Source: DASQHW01 sp038209365 (GTDB taxonomy: Bacteria; Actinomycetota; Acidimicrobiia; IMCC26256; PALSA-610). From it: a stretch of DNA of 64,000 bases. The stretch covers positions 62,001 through 126,000 of the forward strand of contig JBBQXS010000007.1 in assembly GCA_038209365.1 (NCBI GenBank). Reading direction: 5' to 3'. Positions within the stretch are counted from its first letter, which is position 1. The number at the start of each line of letters is the position of its first letter. The translations under genes were made by a program, and so were the position numbers. Below the pieces are notes generated by a model that was not told the origin of the DNA, ran no database searches, and was given only the letters and a program-made list of their open reading frames with translations. Below, piece after piece: positions 26,215 to 35,232 of the stretch.

Positions 26215-27708
26215 TCAGGGGGCGGCGGCCTCGACGGCGGTTCGATCCTCGCCGGCCGGGTCGTCGAGCACCTCGCACGTGACGTCGAAGCGCATCGTCG
26301 CCCGGCGGTCGAGGTCGTATCGGGGCCATGCCGGCAGCCCGGCGTGGTTGGGGTCACCGCTGCGCGCGAAAGCCGTCCACGCCTGGTGCATCGCGTCGGC
26401 AATCGCCTGACGGTCTTTGCCGGTGCCGGTGAACATGTCGGCGCCCTGGCTCCCGAGGTTGTCCCACATGAACGGGATCTCGAGCGCGTGCGTCGACTTC
26501 AAGACGCCGCCGAACACCGGCGTCTCCCACGTGAAGAGGTACGTCCATACGGGCGCATGGGGAAGCTGCGCCTCGAGCATGCGGATCGCGGGAATGCGGA
26601 ACACCGCGTCGGTGGAGAGGTCGAGCCAGAGCTCTTGCGGGCTCGCATGCGGACGACGCGCGAGATAGCTGTCGACGACGCCGTCGCCGTTGTCACCGAA
26701 CCACGCGCGCACACGGGCGCGCACGCTTGTTTCGTCGAGCGTGGCCACGGTCGGGTCGGCAAGGTGGAACAGCGTCATCTCGTGTCGATTGGTCCCGGTG
26801 AGCACGTGTACGCCCGCCGCATTGCCGCCGGCGATCGCGTCGAGCGGTGCCTGGGGCAGCACGACACCGTCCACAACGGGCTGCATCGGCAACGCGCTCA
26901 CGCCGTCCTCGACGAACCCCGGAGTCGCCTCGATCACCGCGTCCATCGATGTGGCGAGGAGCGCGTCCGCGTCTCCGGGCTTCACGCCCAATCGCTCGAC
27001 GAAACGCGCCGCGATTCCGGTTGCGCGGTCGGGAGTGGAGACCCACGACGCGGCGCCGCTCTGCGGGATCGCCCCGGTGAACAGGCCGCGCGCCGCCGGT
27101 GTGCCGAGCAACGTGCCGATGCTCCCGCCGCCGGCCGACTCGCCGAAGACGGTCACGCGTCGCGGGTCGCCGCCGAACGCCGCGATGCAATCGCGCACCC
27201 ATTCGAGTGCCGCGATCTGGTCGGCGATGCCGAGATTTCCCGAGCCGGAGAACGCATCGCCGAAGAGCTCGGTGAGGTGCATGAAACCGAACGCGCCGAG
27301 CCGGTAGTTGATCGTGACGACCACGACGTCACCGTGCAACGCGAAGTTGGTGCCGTCGTACCACGGCGTGTCGCCCGAGCCCCAGACGAACGCGCCGCCG
27401 TGGATCCAGACCATCACCGGTCGCCGCGCGTCGTCACACGCCGGCGTCCACACGTTGAGGTACAAGCTGTCCTCGCTGACCACGGGCGCCGAGCCACCGA
27501 AGAGCTGCGTCATCGCGAAGGGGCTCTGCGCCGACTGCGCGGAGAACTCTGTGGCGGCACGCACGCCTTCCCACGGCTCTTCCGGCTGCGGGAGGTGCCA
27601 GCGACGTCCGCCCACCGGCGGCGCCGCGTAAGGGATTCCCCGGAACACGTGCACGCCGTCGCGCTCGAAACCCTCGATCTTGCCGCTGCGGGTGTCAACG
27701 ATCGTCAT
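26215..27708 (-). CDS. Type B carboxylesterase/lipase
   Basis: 497-residue alpha/beta hydrolase of the carboxylesterase type B family. FRGIPYAAPPVG near the start, oxyanion motif HGGAF (103-107), SEDSLYLNVWTP (78-89) and the nucleophile Ser191 in GESAGGGS are all present; the His region is KSTHALEIPFMW. No signal peptide, so it probably hydrolyses esters in the cytosol. A TATCCT hexamer lies 6 nt before the ATG. It may head the rightward-to-leftward unit that includes the XRE gene 40 bp downstream. Confidence 0.9.
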   Translation of the reverse strand: MTIVDTRSGKIEGFERDGVHVFRGIPYAAPPVGGRRWHLPQPEEPWEGVRAATEFSAQSAQSPFAMTQLFGGSAPVVSEDSLYLNVWTPACDDARRPVMVWIHGGAFVWGSGDTPWYDGTNFALHGDVVVVTINYRLGAFGFMHLTELFGDAFSGSGNLGIADQIAALEWVRDCIAAFGGDPRRVTVFGESAGGGSIGTLLGTPAARGLFTGAIPQSGAASWVSTPDRATGIAARFVERLGVKPGDADALLATSMDAVIEATPGFVEDGVSALPMQPVVDGVVLPQAPLDAIAGGNAAGVHVLTGTNRHEMTLFHLADPTVATLDETSVRARVRAWFGDNGDGVVDSYLARRPHASPQELWLDLSTDAVFRIPAIRMLEAQLPHAPVWTYLFTWETPVFGGVLKSTHALEIPFMWDNLGSQGADMFTGTGKDRQAIADAMHQAWTAFARSGDPNHAGLPAWPRYDLDRRATMRFDVTCEVLDDPAGEDRTAVEAAAP

Positions 27709-27714
27709 GCCGGG

Positions 27715-27720
27715 AGGATA
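27715..27720 (-). promoter_or_regulatory. Leaderless-type -10 element TATCCT (minus strand)
   Basis: Read on the minus strand, TATCCT is followed by CCCGGC and then the ATG at 27708. Confidence 0.45.
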
Positions 27721-27730
27721 CTTTCCTCCC

Positions 27731-28513
27731 CTACAGGTTGGTGAAGTCCGGGTCGCGTTTCTCCAGGAAGGCGCTGATCGCCTCCATGTTGGCGGGCTGA
27801 CCGATCATCTTCGTGAACACTGCGTCCTCTCGGGCTCGTGCGGCTCGTACCGCGTCGATGCGCCCGTCGACGATGAGCTGCTTCGTCGCGCGCAGCGACG
27901 CCACGGGCATCGCCGCGATTCGCCGTGCCAGCGCCATGGTGACGCCCATCAGCGCGTCAGGCTCGACCGCCTCGACGGCGAGGCCGCATTCGACGGCCTC
28001 GTCCGCAGTGATCCAGTCGCCGGTATAGAGCTTCACGGCTGCGCGCTGGTTGCCCATCACGAGCGGCATCAACACGCTTCCCGCCGCTTCGGGGACGACG
28101 CCGAGCGGCACGAACGGTGCGCGCAGTCGTGCCTCCTTGGCGATGAACGCGATGTCGACGTGCAACAGCATCGTCATCCCGATGCCCACGCCGAGGCCGT
28201 TGACCGCGGCGATGACCGGCTTCGGGAGCGCGGCGAGCGTGTCGAGGAAACGCGGGAACCCGAGCCCCTCGGCGCCGTAATTCGCACGGCCCGCATCTGC
28301 GTCGACGCGCCCCATCTCACCGAGATCCTGGCCCGCAGAGAACGCACGACCGGTGCCGGTGATCACCACGCATGCGATGTCGTCGCGCGCGCCGGCCTCC
28401 TCGAGGGCGCGTCCGGCAGCGTGGTACAGCTCTTCGTTGAACGCGTTCAAGGCTTCGGGACGGCGCAACGTGAGCACGCGTACGCGAGCGTCGTCGACGA
28501 CGTCGAGCATCAT
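27731..28513 (-). CDS. Enoyl-CoA hydratase/isomerase (crotonase) family protein
   Basis: 260-residue crotonase-fold protein acting on acyl-CoA thioesters. NRPEALNAFNEEL-like RRPEALNAFNEEL, GRAFSAGQDL (oxyanion hole) and VNGLGVGIGMTMLLHVDIAF are typical. Of the two catalytic glutamates of true hydratases only the second seems present (GVVPEAAGS); the first position is hydrophobic. It may therefore be an isomerase or another crotonase-type enzyme. The start ATG at 28513 overlaps the PhyH stop (ATGA), so the two are co-translated. Confidence 0.85.
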   Translation of the reverse strand: MMLDVVDDARVRVLTLRRPEALNAFNEELYHAAGRALEEAGARDDIACVVITGTGRAFSAGQDLGEMGRVDADAGRANYGAEGLGFPRFLDTLAALPKPVIAAVNGLGVGIGMTMLLHVDIAFIAKEARLRAPFVPLGVVPEAAGSVLMPLVMGNQRAAVKLYTGDWITADEAVECGLAVEAVEPDALMGVTMALARRIAAMPVASLRATKQLIVDGRIDAVRAARAREDAVFTKMIGQPANMEAISAFLEKRDPDFTNL

Positions 28514-29307
28514 TTGCCGTCCCAGACGATCTTCTGGTCGCTCTGGCCGACGAGCAGCTCGTCCGGGGAGTGCTTGTTGATGTGTCCGATCAAGAAGCTG
28601 TAGATGCCGTAGCCGACGAGCTCGCGCAACCGAGGTTCGAACGCCGCGACCTTCTCGCGCGGCAAGCCCAACTGCTGGTTCTCCTGCTGGCGCACGTACC
28701 CGGCGCAGTAGTTCATCGCGATGCCGATGCGGCCCTCGCCGGTGGCGTTCGCGCCGCCACCGTGCCAGAGACTGCCGTGCCAGATGAGCACGGATCCCTT
28801 CGGCATCTCGGCCGCGATCGAGTCGTACGGTTTGCCGTACTCCGGGCTGTGGTCGCGCAGGTGCGAACCGGGGATCAGGCGGGTGGCGCCGTTCGCCTCG
28901 GTGAAGTCGGTGAGTGCCCACATCGAGTTGCACACCGTCGGCGGGTGCGGTTTCGGAAGCGGGATCAGCTGATCGTCGGCGTGTATCGGTTGGGCGGCTT
29001 CGCCGGGCAGGATGTCGATCGACGACAGCGAGGAGATCAGGCACCCCTCGTCGAGCACGCCGTCGACGATCGGCAGGACGCGCTCGTGCACCGGCACGCG
29101 CTGCCAGATGTCGTCGAAGGCAAGCAGGTTGTAGACCCGCAACGTCTTGTGGCCTTCGAACGAGTTCGGCGACGGCTGCACGTCGAGAAACCGCTCGAGC
29201 CGGCCGAGAGCGTCATTGAGTGCGTTCACGAGCTCGGGATCGATCGCATCCTGCACGATCGTGTAGCCCTGCTCGGCGACTTCCTTCACGTGCAGGTCGA
29301 CGTCCAT
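28510..29307 (-). CDS. Phytanoyl-CoA dioxygenase (PhyH) family protein
   Basis: 265-residue Fe(II)/2-oxoglutarate oxygenase-like protein. The iron triad His109, Asp111 (QPIHADDQL) and His182 (GSLWHGGGAN) is intact, with a downstream Arg (GRIGIAMNY) for 2-oxoglutarate. Members hydroxylate acyl-CoA or small lipids. ATG at 29307 is preferred over 29328 because it gives a leaderless -10 (TAGTCT, 7 nt) and avoids overlap with the divergent gene. Coupled to the crotonase gene, it suggests oxidation of a branched or unusual acyl chain. Confidence 0.85.
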   Translation of the reverse strand: MDVDLHVKEVAEQGYTIVQDAIDPELVNALNDALGRLERFLDVQPSPNSFEGHKTLRVYNLLAFDDIWQRVPVHERVLPIVDGVLDEGCLISSLSSIDILPGEAAQPIHADDQLIPLPKPHPPTVCNSMWALTDFTEANGATRLIPGSHLRDHSPEYGKPYDSIAAEMPKGSVLIWHGSLWHGGGANATGEGRIGIAMNYCAGYVRQQENQQLGLPREKVAAFEPRLRELVGYGIYSFLIGHINKHSPDELLVGQSDQKIVWDGK

Positions 29308-29314
29308 ACCCGTC

Positions 29315-29320
29315 AGACTA
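29315..29320 (-). promoter_or_regulatory. Leaderless-type -10 element TAGTCT (minus strand)
   Basis: On the minus strand TAGTCT is followed by GACGGGT (7 nt) and the ATG at 29307. It decides between two in-frame starts. Confidence 0.45.
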
Positions 29321-29326
29321 CGCGGC

Positions 29327-29845
29327 ATGGCGCTTTACGCACTCGGTGACATCACCCCGCAGATCGATCGCGAAGCGTTCGTGCACCCCGACTGCACCAT
29401 CATCGGCAACGTGGTGATCGGCGCCGGTGCGACGATCTGGCCGCAAACGGTGTTGCGCGGAGACCAGAGCCGCATCGTCATCGGCGCACGAACATCGGTT
29501 CAGGACGGCGCAGTGATCCATTGCACACGGGAGCTCGAGACCATCGTCGGGGCCGATTGCGTGATCGGTCACCTCGCGCACCTCGAGGGATGCACCGTGG
29601 AAGACGGCGCGCTCATCGGGACCGGCTCGATCGTGTTGCACCGGGCCGTCGTCCGCAGTGGCGCGCTCGTCGGCGCCGCCGCGCTGGTACCGAACGGCAT
29701 GGAGGTACCGAGCGGCGCGATGGCCCTGGGCGTTCCCGCGAAATTGCGCGAAGGTGCAGTGAAGCCCGACCAGATCACCTATCCGGCGCGGGAGTACGTG
29801 CGCAACTGGGAGCGCTACCGGAAGGAGCTCCGCCGGATCGACTGA
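29327..29845 (+). CDS. Gamma-carbonic anhydrase-like hexapeptide-repeat protein
   Basis: 172-residue left-handed beta-helix protein related to gamma-carbonic anhydrases and YrdA/PaaY. Turns such as IIGNVVIGAGATIWPQTVLRG repeat through the fold. His65 (AVIHCT) and His82 (VIGHLAHLEGC) fit zinc ligands, but the third usual His is Glu and an extra His85 lies nearby. Carbonic anhydrase activity is uncertain; thioesterase-like or structural roles are known in the family. Confidence 0.8.
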   Translation: MALYALGDITPQIDREAFVHPDCTIIGNVVIGAGATIWPQTVLRGDQSRIVIGARTSVQDGAVIHCTRELETIVGADCVIGHLAHLEGCTVEDGALIGTGSIVLHRAVVRSGALVGAAALVPNGMEVPSGAMALGVPAKLREGAVKPDQITYPAREYVRNWERYRKELRRID

Positions 29846-29925
29846 GGTGAGGATCAGCGACGCACGTATCGTGCGGCGCCCGAACCGGGGCCCGAGCGGC
29901 CCGACGCAAAGCGTCAGGAGCGGAG

Positions 29926-30792
29926 ATGACTGAGGTGGAGATCAACGACGACTGGTTCGCAACGCCGGGGTCGATGACGACCGTGCCCGCAGATCTCCCG
30001 CCGATCGACGACATCCGCGGGTTCGTGCAGGGCTGCTTCGTGCACACGGCCTGGGCACCCGCCTACGGGGTCGACAAGGTCCACGACGAACGCCAGACAC
30101 GCAGCACGGTCGAAATGCTGGATGCGGTGCGTGCAATCGACGCGCGTCCACTGTCCGAGCCGCGGGAGCCCGAGCAACGCGCCGGCGTCGTGTGCCGCCA
30201 CTTCTCGACGCTCGCGGCAGCACTGCTCCGCCGTGACGGCGTGCCGGCGCGGGCCCGCGTCGGGTTCGCCACGTACTTCGAGAAGGACAAGTACGTCGAC
30301 CACTGGATCGTCGAGCAGCTCGACGGCACGCGCTGGGTGCAGCGCGACTTCCAGCTCGACGACCTCCAGCGCAAGGTGATCGGTGACCCGTTCGACCCCG
30401 ACGACCTCCCCCGCGGCGCGTTTCTCAGCGGCGGCGAGGCGTGGCAGACGATCCGCGCCGGACGGGCCGACCCGAACACCTTCGGCATCTTCGAGTTCTG
30501 GGGTTCTTGGTTCGTGCGTCACAACGTCGTGCGTGATCTCGCGGCGCTGAACAAGGTCGAGATGCTGCCGTGGGATGCATGGGGCGTGATGATCGAAGGC
30601 GAAGACGACACGTTCGTCGACGAGCTCGCGCAGGTCACCGTCGATGCCGACCTCGACTCCGTGCGACGCGCGTACGACGACGATCGCGTGCGCATGCCGG
30701 GTCGCGTCACGAGCTTCACCGAACGCGGGCCGAAGGAAGAGTCGGTCCAGGCTCCTCACACGGTTGCGCCGACGAGCCGTCCGATGCCGTAG
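29926..30792 (+). CDS. Transglutaminase-like cysteine protein
   Basis: 288 residues with a transglutaminase/protease-like triad: Cys90 in GVVCRHFSTLAAALLRRDGV, His126 in YVDHWIVEQL and Asp141 in WVQRDFQLD. The central region resembles arylamine/peptide-N-glycanase-like folds of this superfamily. No signal peptide; cytosolic. The C-terminal 60 residues are acidic then Pro/Thr-rich. A TATCGT hexamer lies in the 80-bp leader upstream. It overlaps the convergent VIT-type gene by 37 bp. Function unknown. Confidence 0.72.
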   Translation: MTEVEINDDWFATPGSMTTVPADLPPIDDIRGFVQGCFVHTAWAPAYGVDKVHDERQTRSTVEMLDAVRAIDARPLSEPREPEQRAGVVCRHFSTLAAALLRRDGVPARARVGFATYFEKDKYVDHWIVEQLDGTRWVQRDFQLDDLQRKVIGDPFDPDDLPRGAFLSGGEAWQTIRAGRADPNTFGIFEFWGSWFVRHNVVRDLAALNKVEMLPWDAWGVMIEGEDDTFVDELAQVTVDADLDSVRRAYDDDRVRMPGRVTSFTERGPKEESVQAPHTVAPTSRPMP

Positions 30793-31457
30793 GTGAGGAG
30801 CATGGCAAGAGACGACCACGCGACGACGCGCGCGGCGGCGCGCTGCCACGGCGCGCCGCCGGCGCGGGCGCCGAGCACGCCGAGCAACACCAATGCCAGC
30901 AGCGAGACGACCGCGCACGTCGCGATGCGGGCGCGCGCAGGGGCCACGCTGATGGCGAGGAGCGGGAAGATCGCGCCGCTGGCGAAGGCGAGCAACGAGG
31001 TCCAGGCGGCTTGCAGCGGGCGGGCCTTGGCGACCTCGGTGATGCCGAGCTCGTCGCGCATGTGCGCGCCCAGCTCGTCATGTGCCATCAGCTGTCCGGC
31101 AACGAGGCGCGCCAGGCCTGGCTCGACACCGCGATCCTCGTAGATCCTCGCGAGCTCGTGCAGCTCGGCCCGGGGGTTCTCGCGCAAGGACTCGGCTTCG
31201 ATGACGAGGTCGGCCTGCTCGGCGTCGCGCTGGGAGCTCACCGAGATGTATTCGCCCGCGGCCATGGACATCGCGCCCGCGATCAAGCCCGCGATGCCCG
31301 CGGTCACGATGGCCGAACGCGAGCTGTCGGCCGCGGCCACACCGATGACGAGGCTCGCGGTCGACACGATTCCGTCATTGGCCCCGAGTACCGCGGCCCG
31401 TAGCCACGGGATGCGATGACTCTTGTGCTGCTCGAGCACGTGCGCCGATGCGGACAC
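30756..31457 (-). CDS. VIT1/CCC1-family metal (Fe/Mn) transporter
   Basis: 233-residue membrane protein. The first helix contains LRAAVLGANDGIVSTASLVIGV, then AGAMSMAAGEYISVSSQRDAE, both hallmarks of VIT1/CCC1 proteins, which move ferrous iron or manganese out of the cytosol. A charged cytosolic helical segment (about 90-150) and three C-terminal helices follow. I use the GTG at 31457, which has a leaderless -10 (TACTCT) 7 nt upstream; longer in-frame versions lack coding character. Confidence 0.85.
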   Translation of the reverse strand: MSASAHVLEQHKSHRIPWLRAAVLGANDGIVSTASLVIGVAAADSSRSAIVTAGIAGLIAGAMSMAAGEYISVSSQRDAEQADLVIEAESLRENPRAELHELARIYEDRGVEPGLARLVAGQLMAHDELGAHMRDELGITEVAKARPLQAAWTSLLAFASGAIFPLLAISVAPARARIATCAVVSLLALVLLGVLGARAGGAPWQRAAARVVAWSSLAMLLTYGIGRLVGATV

Positions 31458-31464
31458 GCGCGGA

Positions 31465-31470
31465 AGAGTA
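31465..31470 (-). promoter_or_regulatory. Leaderless-type -10 element TACTCT (minus strand)
   Basis: On the minus strand TACTCT is followed by 7 nt and the GTG at 31457. Confidence 0.45.
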
Positions 31471-31480
31471 GTGCCGCCGG

Positions 31481-32491
31481 CTACGGCGTCGGGCGGAGGA
31501 GGGCGGCGTAGTAGCCGGTCATCGGCTGCAGCAGGCTCTCGGTGATGGTGCCTCCCGCCTTTCCCGCGAGGGCCTCCCACTCGTGCACCGGACGTACCTG
31601 CTGACCGGTCAACGCGTGCACGAGCTCGACCTCGGCAATCGGGAAGTGGCGGTCGAAATGCCGTGTCCATGCCGGCCGCGGGACGAGCTCGGTGACGAGA
31701 ATCGTCGGGTCGGCGAGCGATCGCAAGAGGTACTGCCACAGATCCACGACGTCGGTGTCGCCGATCTCGTGAAACACGAACATCCCGGAGACGAGCACGC
31801 GTTGGGACCCCTGCACCGCGGCTGCGATCGTCGCGGCATCACGAACGTCGGCTTCGACGAGCTGAGCTCTGCCGCGCAGCTCTTCACGCGATTGCACCGC
31901 GCGGAGATCGTGGTCGACCCCGACGAGGCGAGCGTTCGGCACGCGGGCGGCAAGCCACAAGAGGAACTCTCCCGAGCCGCATCCGAGATCGACGAAGGTG
32001 TCGAAGCGCTCGAGCGCGTGTTGGGGAAGCAGCTTCTCGGCCACGGCCAGCGCGACCGGGCTCGCGAGCATGCCGCTCGCAACGGCGTCATGGAGCTCGT
32101 CTCGCTCTTCGGTGGTCGCGGGCGCATTCCCGGTCGCGTAACCGTACGCGACGTCGGCGTAGGCGGACGCCGCGTAGAACGCGGCCGCGAGACCGGGCTG
32201 CCACCGTCGCGCGACCCGATAGCCGTGTCGTCCGTGATGCAGCACACCGACTTGGGAGAGATAGCGCAGCGCCGCGGCGGCGCGCTCGTCGACATTGGCG
32301 CTCGTGACGCCCAGTCCGGTCGGCGTCGCCTCGATGACGCCCGCGCGCGCCAGCCCGAGAAGCGCGTCGAGCACCAGGTGGGGGCGGGCCAACGCCCGCA
32401 CTGCTCGTGACGACAACAGCAGCGGAAGGAGTTTTTTCCAGCCCACGCTCAGCGTGATCTCCGGAAAGCGGAATGTCCGACTCGGTTGCAT
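31481..32491 (-). CDS. Class I SAM-dependent methyltransferase with winged-helix N-terminus
   Basis: 336 residues. The N-terminal part (about 35-110) looks like the dimerisation winged helix of O-methyltransferases (LDALLGLARAGVIEATPTGL). The catalytic part has the SAM motif FVDLGCGSGEFLLWLA, acidic residue VGVDHD, and MFVFHEIGDTD. The likely reaction is O- or C-methylation of a small molecule. ATG at 32491 has GGGGAG about 10 nt upstream. It is divergent from the KAS III gene 81 bp away, so it may act on the product of that cluster; this is inference. Confidence 0.8.
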   Translation of the reverse strand: MQPSRTFRFPEITLSVGWKKLLPLLLSSRAVRALARPHLVLDALLGLARAGVIEATPTGLGVTSANVDERAAAALRYLSQVGVLHHGRHGYRVARRWQPGLAAAFYAASAYADVAYGYATGNAPATTEERDELHDAVASGMLASPVALAVAEKLLPQHALERFDTFVDLGCGSGEFLLWLAARVPNARLVGVDHDLRAVQSREELRGRAQLVEADVRDAATIAAAVQGSQRVLVSGMFVFHEIGDTDVVDLWQYLLRSLADPTILVTELVPRPAWTRHFDRHFPIAEVELVHALTGQQVRPVHEWEALAGKAGGTITESLLQPMTGYYAALLRPTP

Positions 32492-32533
32492 GTCCCGCTC
32501 TCCCCTGGCAGCTCGCGCAGAGAGTAGGTATCG

Positions 32534-32560
32534 TCCAGCCGCACGTAAAGGGCGGCTGGA
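32534..32560. promoter_or_regulatory. Inverted repeat before the KAS III gene
   Basis: Arms TCCAGCCGC (32534-32542) and GCGGCTGGA (32552-32560) are perfect over 9 bp with a 9-bp spacer. They directly follow a -10-like TATCGT (32529-32534), and the right arm merges into the Shine-Dalgarno GGAGGA. It may be a repressor operator or an RNA hairpin controlling translation. Confidence 0.45.
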
Positions 32561-32572
32561 GGAACGGAACCG

Positions 32573-33601
32573 ATGCGGGTGCTCTCGCCAGTCAGGCTCG
32601 CGGGGATCGGGCATGACCTTCCCGACCATGTCGTCACGTCGTCCGACATCGAAGCACGTGTGCGCGCCGCCGCGTCCGGAGTGCGCCTGCCGGGGGCCGT
32701 GCTCGAAGCGCTGTCGGGAGTGCGCACACGCCGCTATGCGAAAGACGGGCAAGTCTCCTCCGATCTCGCAGCGGCAGCAGCGCAGCGCGCGCTCGCGTTG
32801 GCGGGTCGTGAGGTTGCCGACGTCGATACCGTGATCTTTGCGTCGGCATCCCAGGACATCGCGGAGCCGGCGACTGCGAACGTTCTGCAAGAGAAGCTCG
32901 GTTGCGATCGCGCGTCGGTGTTCGATGTCAAGAACGCGTGCAACAGTTTTCTCAACGGCTTGGACGTCGCCCAGGCGCTGATACAGACGGACCGCGCGGA
33001 CTGCGTCGTCGTGGCCGCGGGCGAGATACTGAGCGGCACCGTGAAATGGCACATCGAGAATTCGGCGGCACTCCGGCGCCGCGGCGCCGCGTTCACCCTC
33101 GGTGACGGTGGCGGCGCCGCGGTCGTCGAGCGTGCCCACGACGACGGCGCGGGTGGCATCTTCGGCGCGGCGGAGTTCGAATCGCTGGGCCGGTTCTGGC
33201 GGCTGTCCACGGTGCTCGGCGGGGGCACGTTGTTGTGGGATGCCCCCGACGGCCGGTACTTCGAGTGCGAGAGTCGCGCGCTCGAAGAGGTCGGGGTCGA
33301 CGTGGTGCCGCAAGTGGTGGCGCGCGTGATGAAGCGCATGGAGTGGCAACCCGAAGACGTCGATCGCGTCGTGCCCCATCAGGTCTCGGCCCGCGCGGTC
33401 CGCCGGATCGCCGAGCTGACCGGCATTCCCTTCGAGCGATGCGAGCTCACGCTGCCGTTCGTGGGCAACACCGCCGCGGCGAGCATCCCGATCGCGCTCA
33501 GCCTCGCTGTGCAAGAGGGACGGATCCGCCGTTCGGATCGTGTGCTGCTCGTGGGAGGCGCCGCAGGGTTCAGCGCCGCCGCGATGCCGTTGATCTGGTG
33601 A
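32573..33601 (+). CDS. 3-oxoacyl-ACP synthase III (FabH-like) ketosynthase
   Basis: 342-residue thiolase-fold condensing enzyme. The triad is Cys123 (VKNACNSFLNG), His269 (VPHQVSARAV) and Asn299 (FVGNTAAAS), as in KAS III. The family condenses an acyl-CoA or acyl-ACP with malonyl-ACP, or transfers acyl groups. The residues around the active site differ from housekeeping FabH (longer loop about 155-230, rich in Trp and Arg). GGAGG precedes the ATG. It shares a GTGA overlap with the acyl-AMP ligase gene, so it belongs to a dedicated cluster, not to primary fatty-acid synthesis. Confidence 0.86.
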   Translation: MRVLSPVRLAGIGHDLPDHVVTSSDIEARVRAAASGVRLPGAVLEALSGVRTRRYAKDGQVSSDLAAAAAQRALALAGREVADVDTVIFASASQDIAEPATANVLQEKLGCDRASVFDVKNACNSFLNGLDVAQALIQTDRADCVVVAAGEILSGTVKWHIENSAALRRRGAAFTLGDGGGAAVVERAHDDGAGGIFGAAEFESLGRFWRLSTVLGGGTLLWDAPDGRYFECESRALEEVGVDVVPQVVARVMKRMEWQPEDVDRVVPHQVSARAVRRIAELTGIPFERCELTLPFVGNTAAASIPIALSLAVQEGRIRRSDRVLLVGGAAGFSAAAMPLIW

Positions 33602-35232
33602 CCGCGGCGGTGAGCGTTCTCGAGCTCATCGAAGAATCCGCGAGTGGGGCCGGCACCGTCCAATTCCTGCCCGAGGACCGTGCGCCGCGCCCGATCGCCG
33701 AGCTGTGGGACGCGTCGGCGCGATCGTCCGGATGGGTGCAGGATCACGCGGGAATCGACGGCACGATCGCCGTGGTCGCATCGACGTCCTTCGGCTTTGC
33801 GAGCGCGTTGTTCGGCGCGTGGCGCGCCGGTGCGACCGTCGGCTCGCTGCAGACACCGGGAAGAGGGGTCTCGGTCGAGCGGTACCGGGAGCAGATCGCA
33901 TGGGCATGTGCACAGCTGCAGCCTGCGTGCCTGCTCGTGGACCCCGTCTACCGCTCGATGATCGGGGAGCTCGAGCTCCCGGTCCCCGTCTTCACCTTCG
34001 ACGAGTCGATGACCGGCGATGCGTCGCGGCCCGACGCCGGCAGCCGGGGTCGGTTCGTGCAGTTCACGTCGGGCACGACCGCGCAGGCGGCCGGCGTCGA
34101 GCTGTCACTGGAGGGGATCGCTTCCCACGTCTCGGCGATCCTCTCGGCGATCGCCCCGCTCGACCAGTTGACGGCGCTGTCGTGGCTCCCGCTGAGTCAT
34201 GACATGGGCCTCATCGGCATGTTCTTGGCGAGCATCGTGGCCGGGAGCCCGCGGCGGCTGAACGCGCACCTCGTCCTGCTGCGTCCGGAGGACTTCCTAC
34301 GCGATCCACGCGTCTGGCTCCAGGCGTGCTCCGAGTTCGGCGCCGAGGTCACCGCCGCGCCGCTGTTCGCGCTGGAGCTCGCGACCCGGCGGATGCCGTC
34401 GTCAAGCCTCGATCTTTCTGGGCTGCGTACGTGCATTCTCGGTGGCGAGGTCAATCGCGCGGAGGCCTTTCGCCGGTTCGAGTCCGCGTACGCGGAACAC
34501 GGGCTCACGAGCACCGCACTGTGCCCGGCGTACGGGCTCGCCGAGGCGACGCTCGCCGTCACCTTGCTCCCGCCCGAGCGGCCTTGGTCGTCCACGCGCG
34601 TCGACGGCGATGCGCTCGCCCGCGGTACCCGTGCGCCGTGCGCGGATGGCGACGACGGCGGGCGTGAGATCGTGATGAACGGGCCCACGCTTCCCGGCGT
34701 CGACGTACGCGTGCACGGGGCGACGCCCGGCGACATCGGGCGCATCGAGATCTCGAGCCCGTCGCTGCTGCGCAGCTACATCGGTCGGGACCTCGCGCTC
34801 ACCGACGACGGGTGGTTCGCAACCGCAGACCTGGGCTTCATGGACGGGGACCAGCTCGCAGTCATCGGCCGTCTGGACGACGTGCTCGTCGTCGGCGGTC
34901 GCAACATCAACGCCAACGATGTCGAGCGCGTCGTCAATGGGCACGCGGCCGTCCGTCTCGGGAGCTGCATCGCAGTGCCCACCGACGACGGCAAGTACGC
35001 AGTGCTGATGGAGCCCGCGCGCGCAGATTCGGTGTCGGCCGACCTGCGGGACGCGGCGAGCGAGATCCGCGCCGCGGTCGTGCGCGACATCGGAGTTGCG
35101 CCGCGCGCGCTGATGTTCGTGAAGCGCGGCACACTCCCGAAGACCCCGAGCGGCAAGAAGCAGCGTTGGCGCGCTGCCGAGGGAATGGCGCGGGGGGAGC
35201 TCGAGATGCTCGGAGGCCTGGCTCGTGACTGA
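33598..35232 (+). CDS. Fatty acyl-AMP ligase / acyl-ACP synthetase-like
   Basis: 544-residue ANL-superfamily enzyme. The P-loop FTSGTTAQAAGVELS, SWLPLSHDMGLIGMF (closest to fatty acyl-AMP ligases), AYGLAEATLAV, GDIGRIEISSPS and the C-terminal LPKTPSGKKQRW with its catalytic Lys are present. It should activate a fatty acid as acyl-AMP and load it on the ACP encoded next door. GTG at 33598 overlaps the KAS III stop by 4 bp. The 3' end overlaps the ACP gene by 8 bp. Confidence 0.85.
   Translation: MTAAVSVLELIEESASGAGTVQFLPEDRAPRPIAELWDASARSSGWVQDHAGIDGTIAVVASTSFGFASALFGAWRAGATVGSLQTPGRGVSVERYREQIAWACAQLQPACLLVDPVYRSMIGELELPVPVFTFDESMTGDASRPDAGSRGRFVQFTSGTTAQAAGVELSLEGIASHVSAILSAIAPLDQLTALSWLPLSHDMGLIGMFLASIVAGSPRRLNAHLVLLRPEDFLRDPRVWLQACSEFGAEVTAAPLFALELATRRMPSSSLDLSGLRTCILGGEVNRAEAFRRFESAYAEHGLTSTALCPAYGLAEATLAVTLLPPERPWSSTRVDGDALARGTRAPCADGDDGGREIVMNGPTLPGVDVRVHGATPGDIGRIEISSPSLLRSYIGRDLALTDDGWFATADLGFMDGDQLAVIGRLDDVLVVGGRNINANDVERVVNGHAAVRLGSCIAVPTDDGKYAVLMEPARADSVSADLRDAASEIRAAVVRDIGVAPRALMFVKRGTLPKTPSGKKQRWRAAEGMARGELEMLGGLARD

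Noticed and set aside
32492..33514. Extension of the methyltransferase frame over the KAS III gene
   Set aside because: It lies antisense to an intact ketosynthase; the ATG at 32491 has a good ribosome site.
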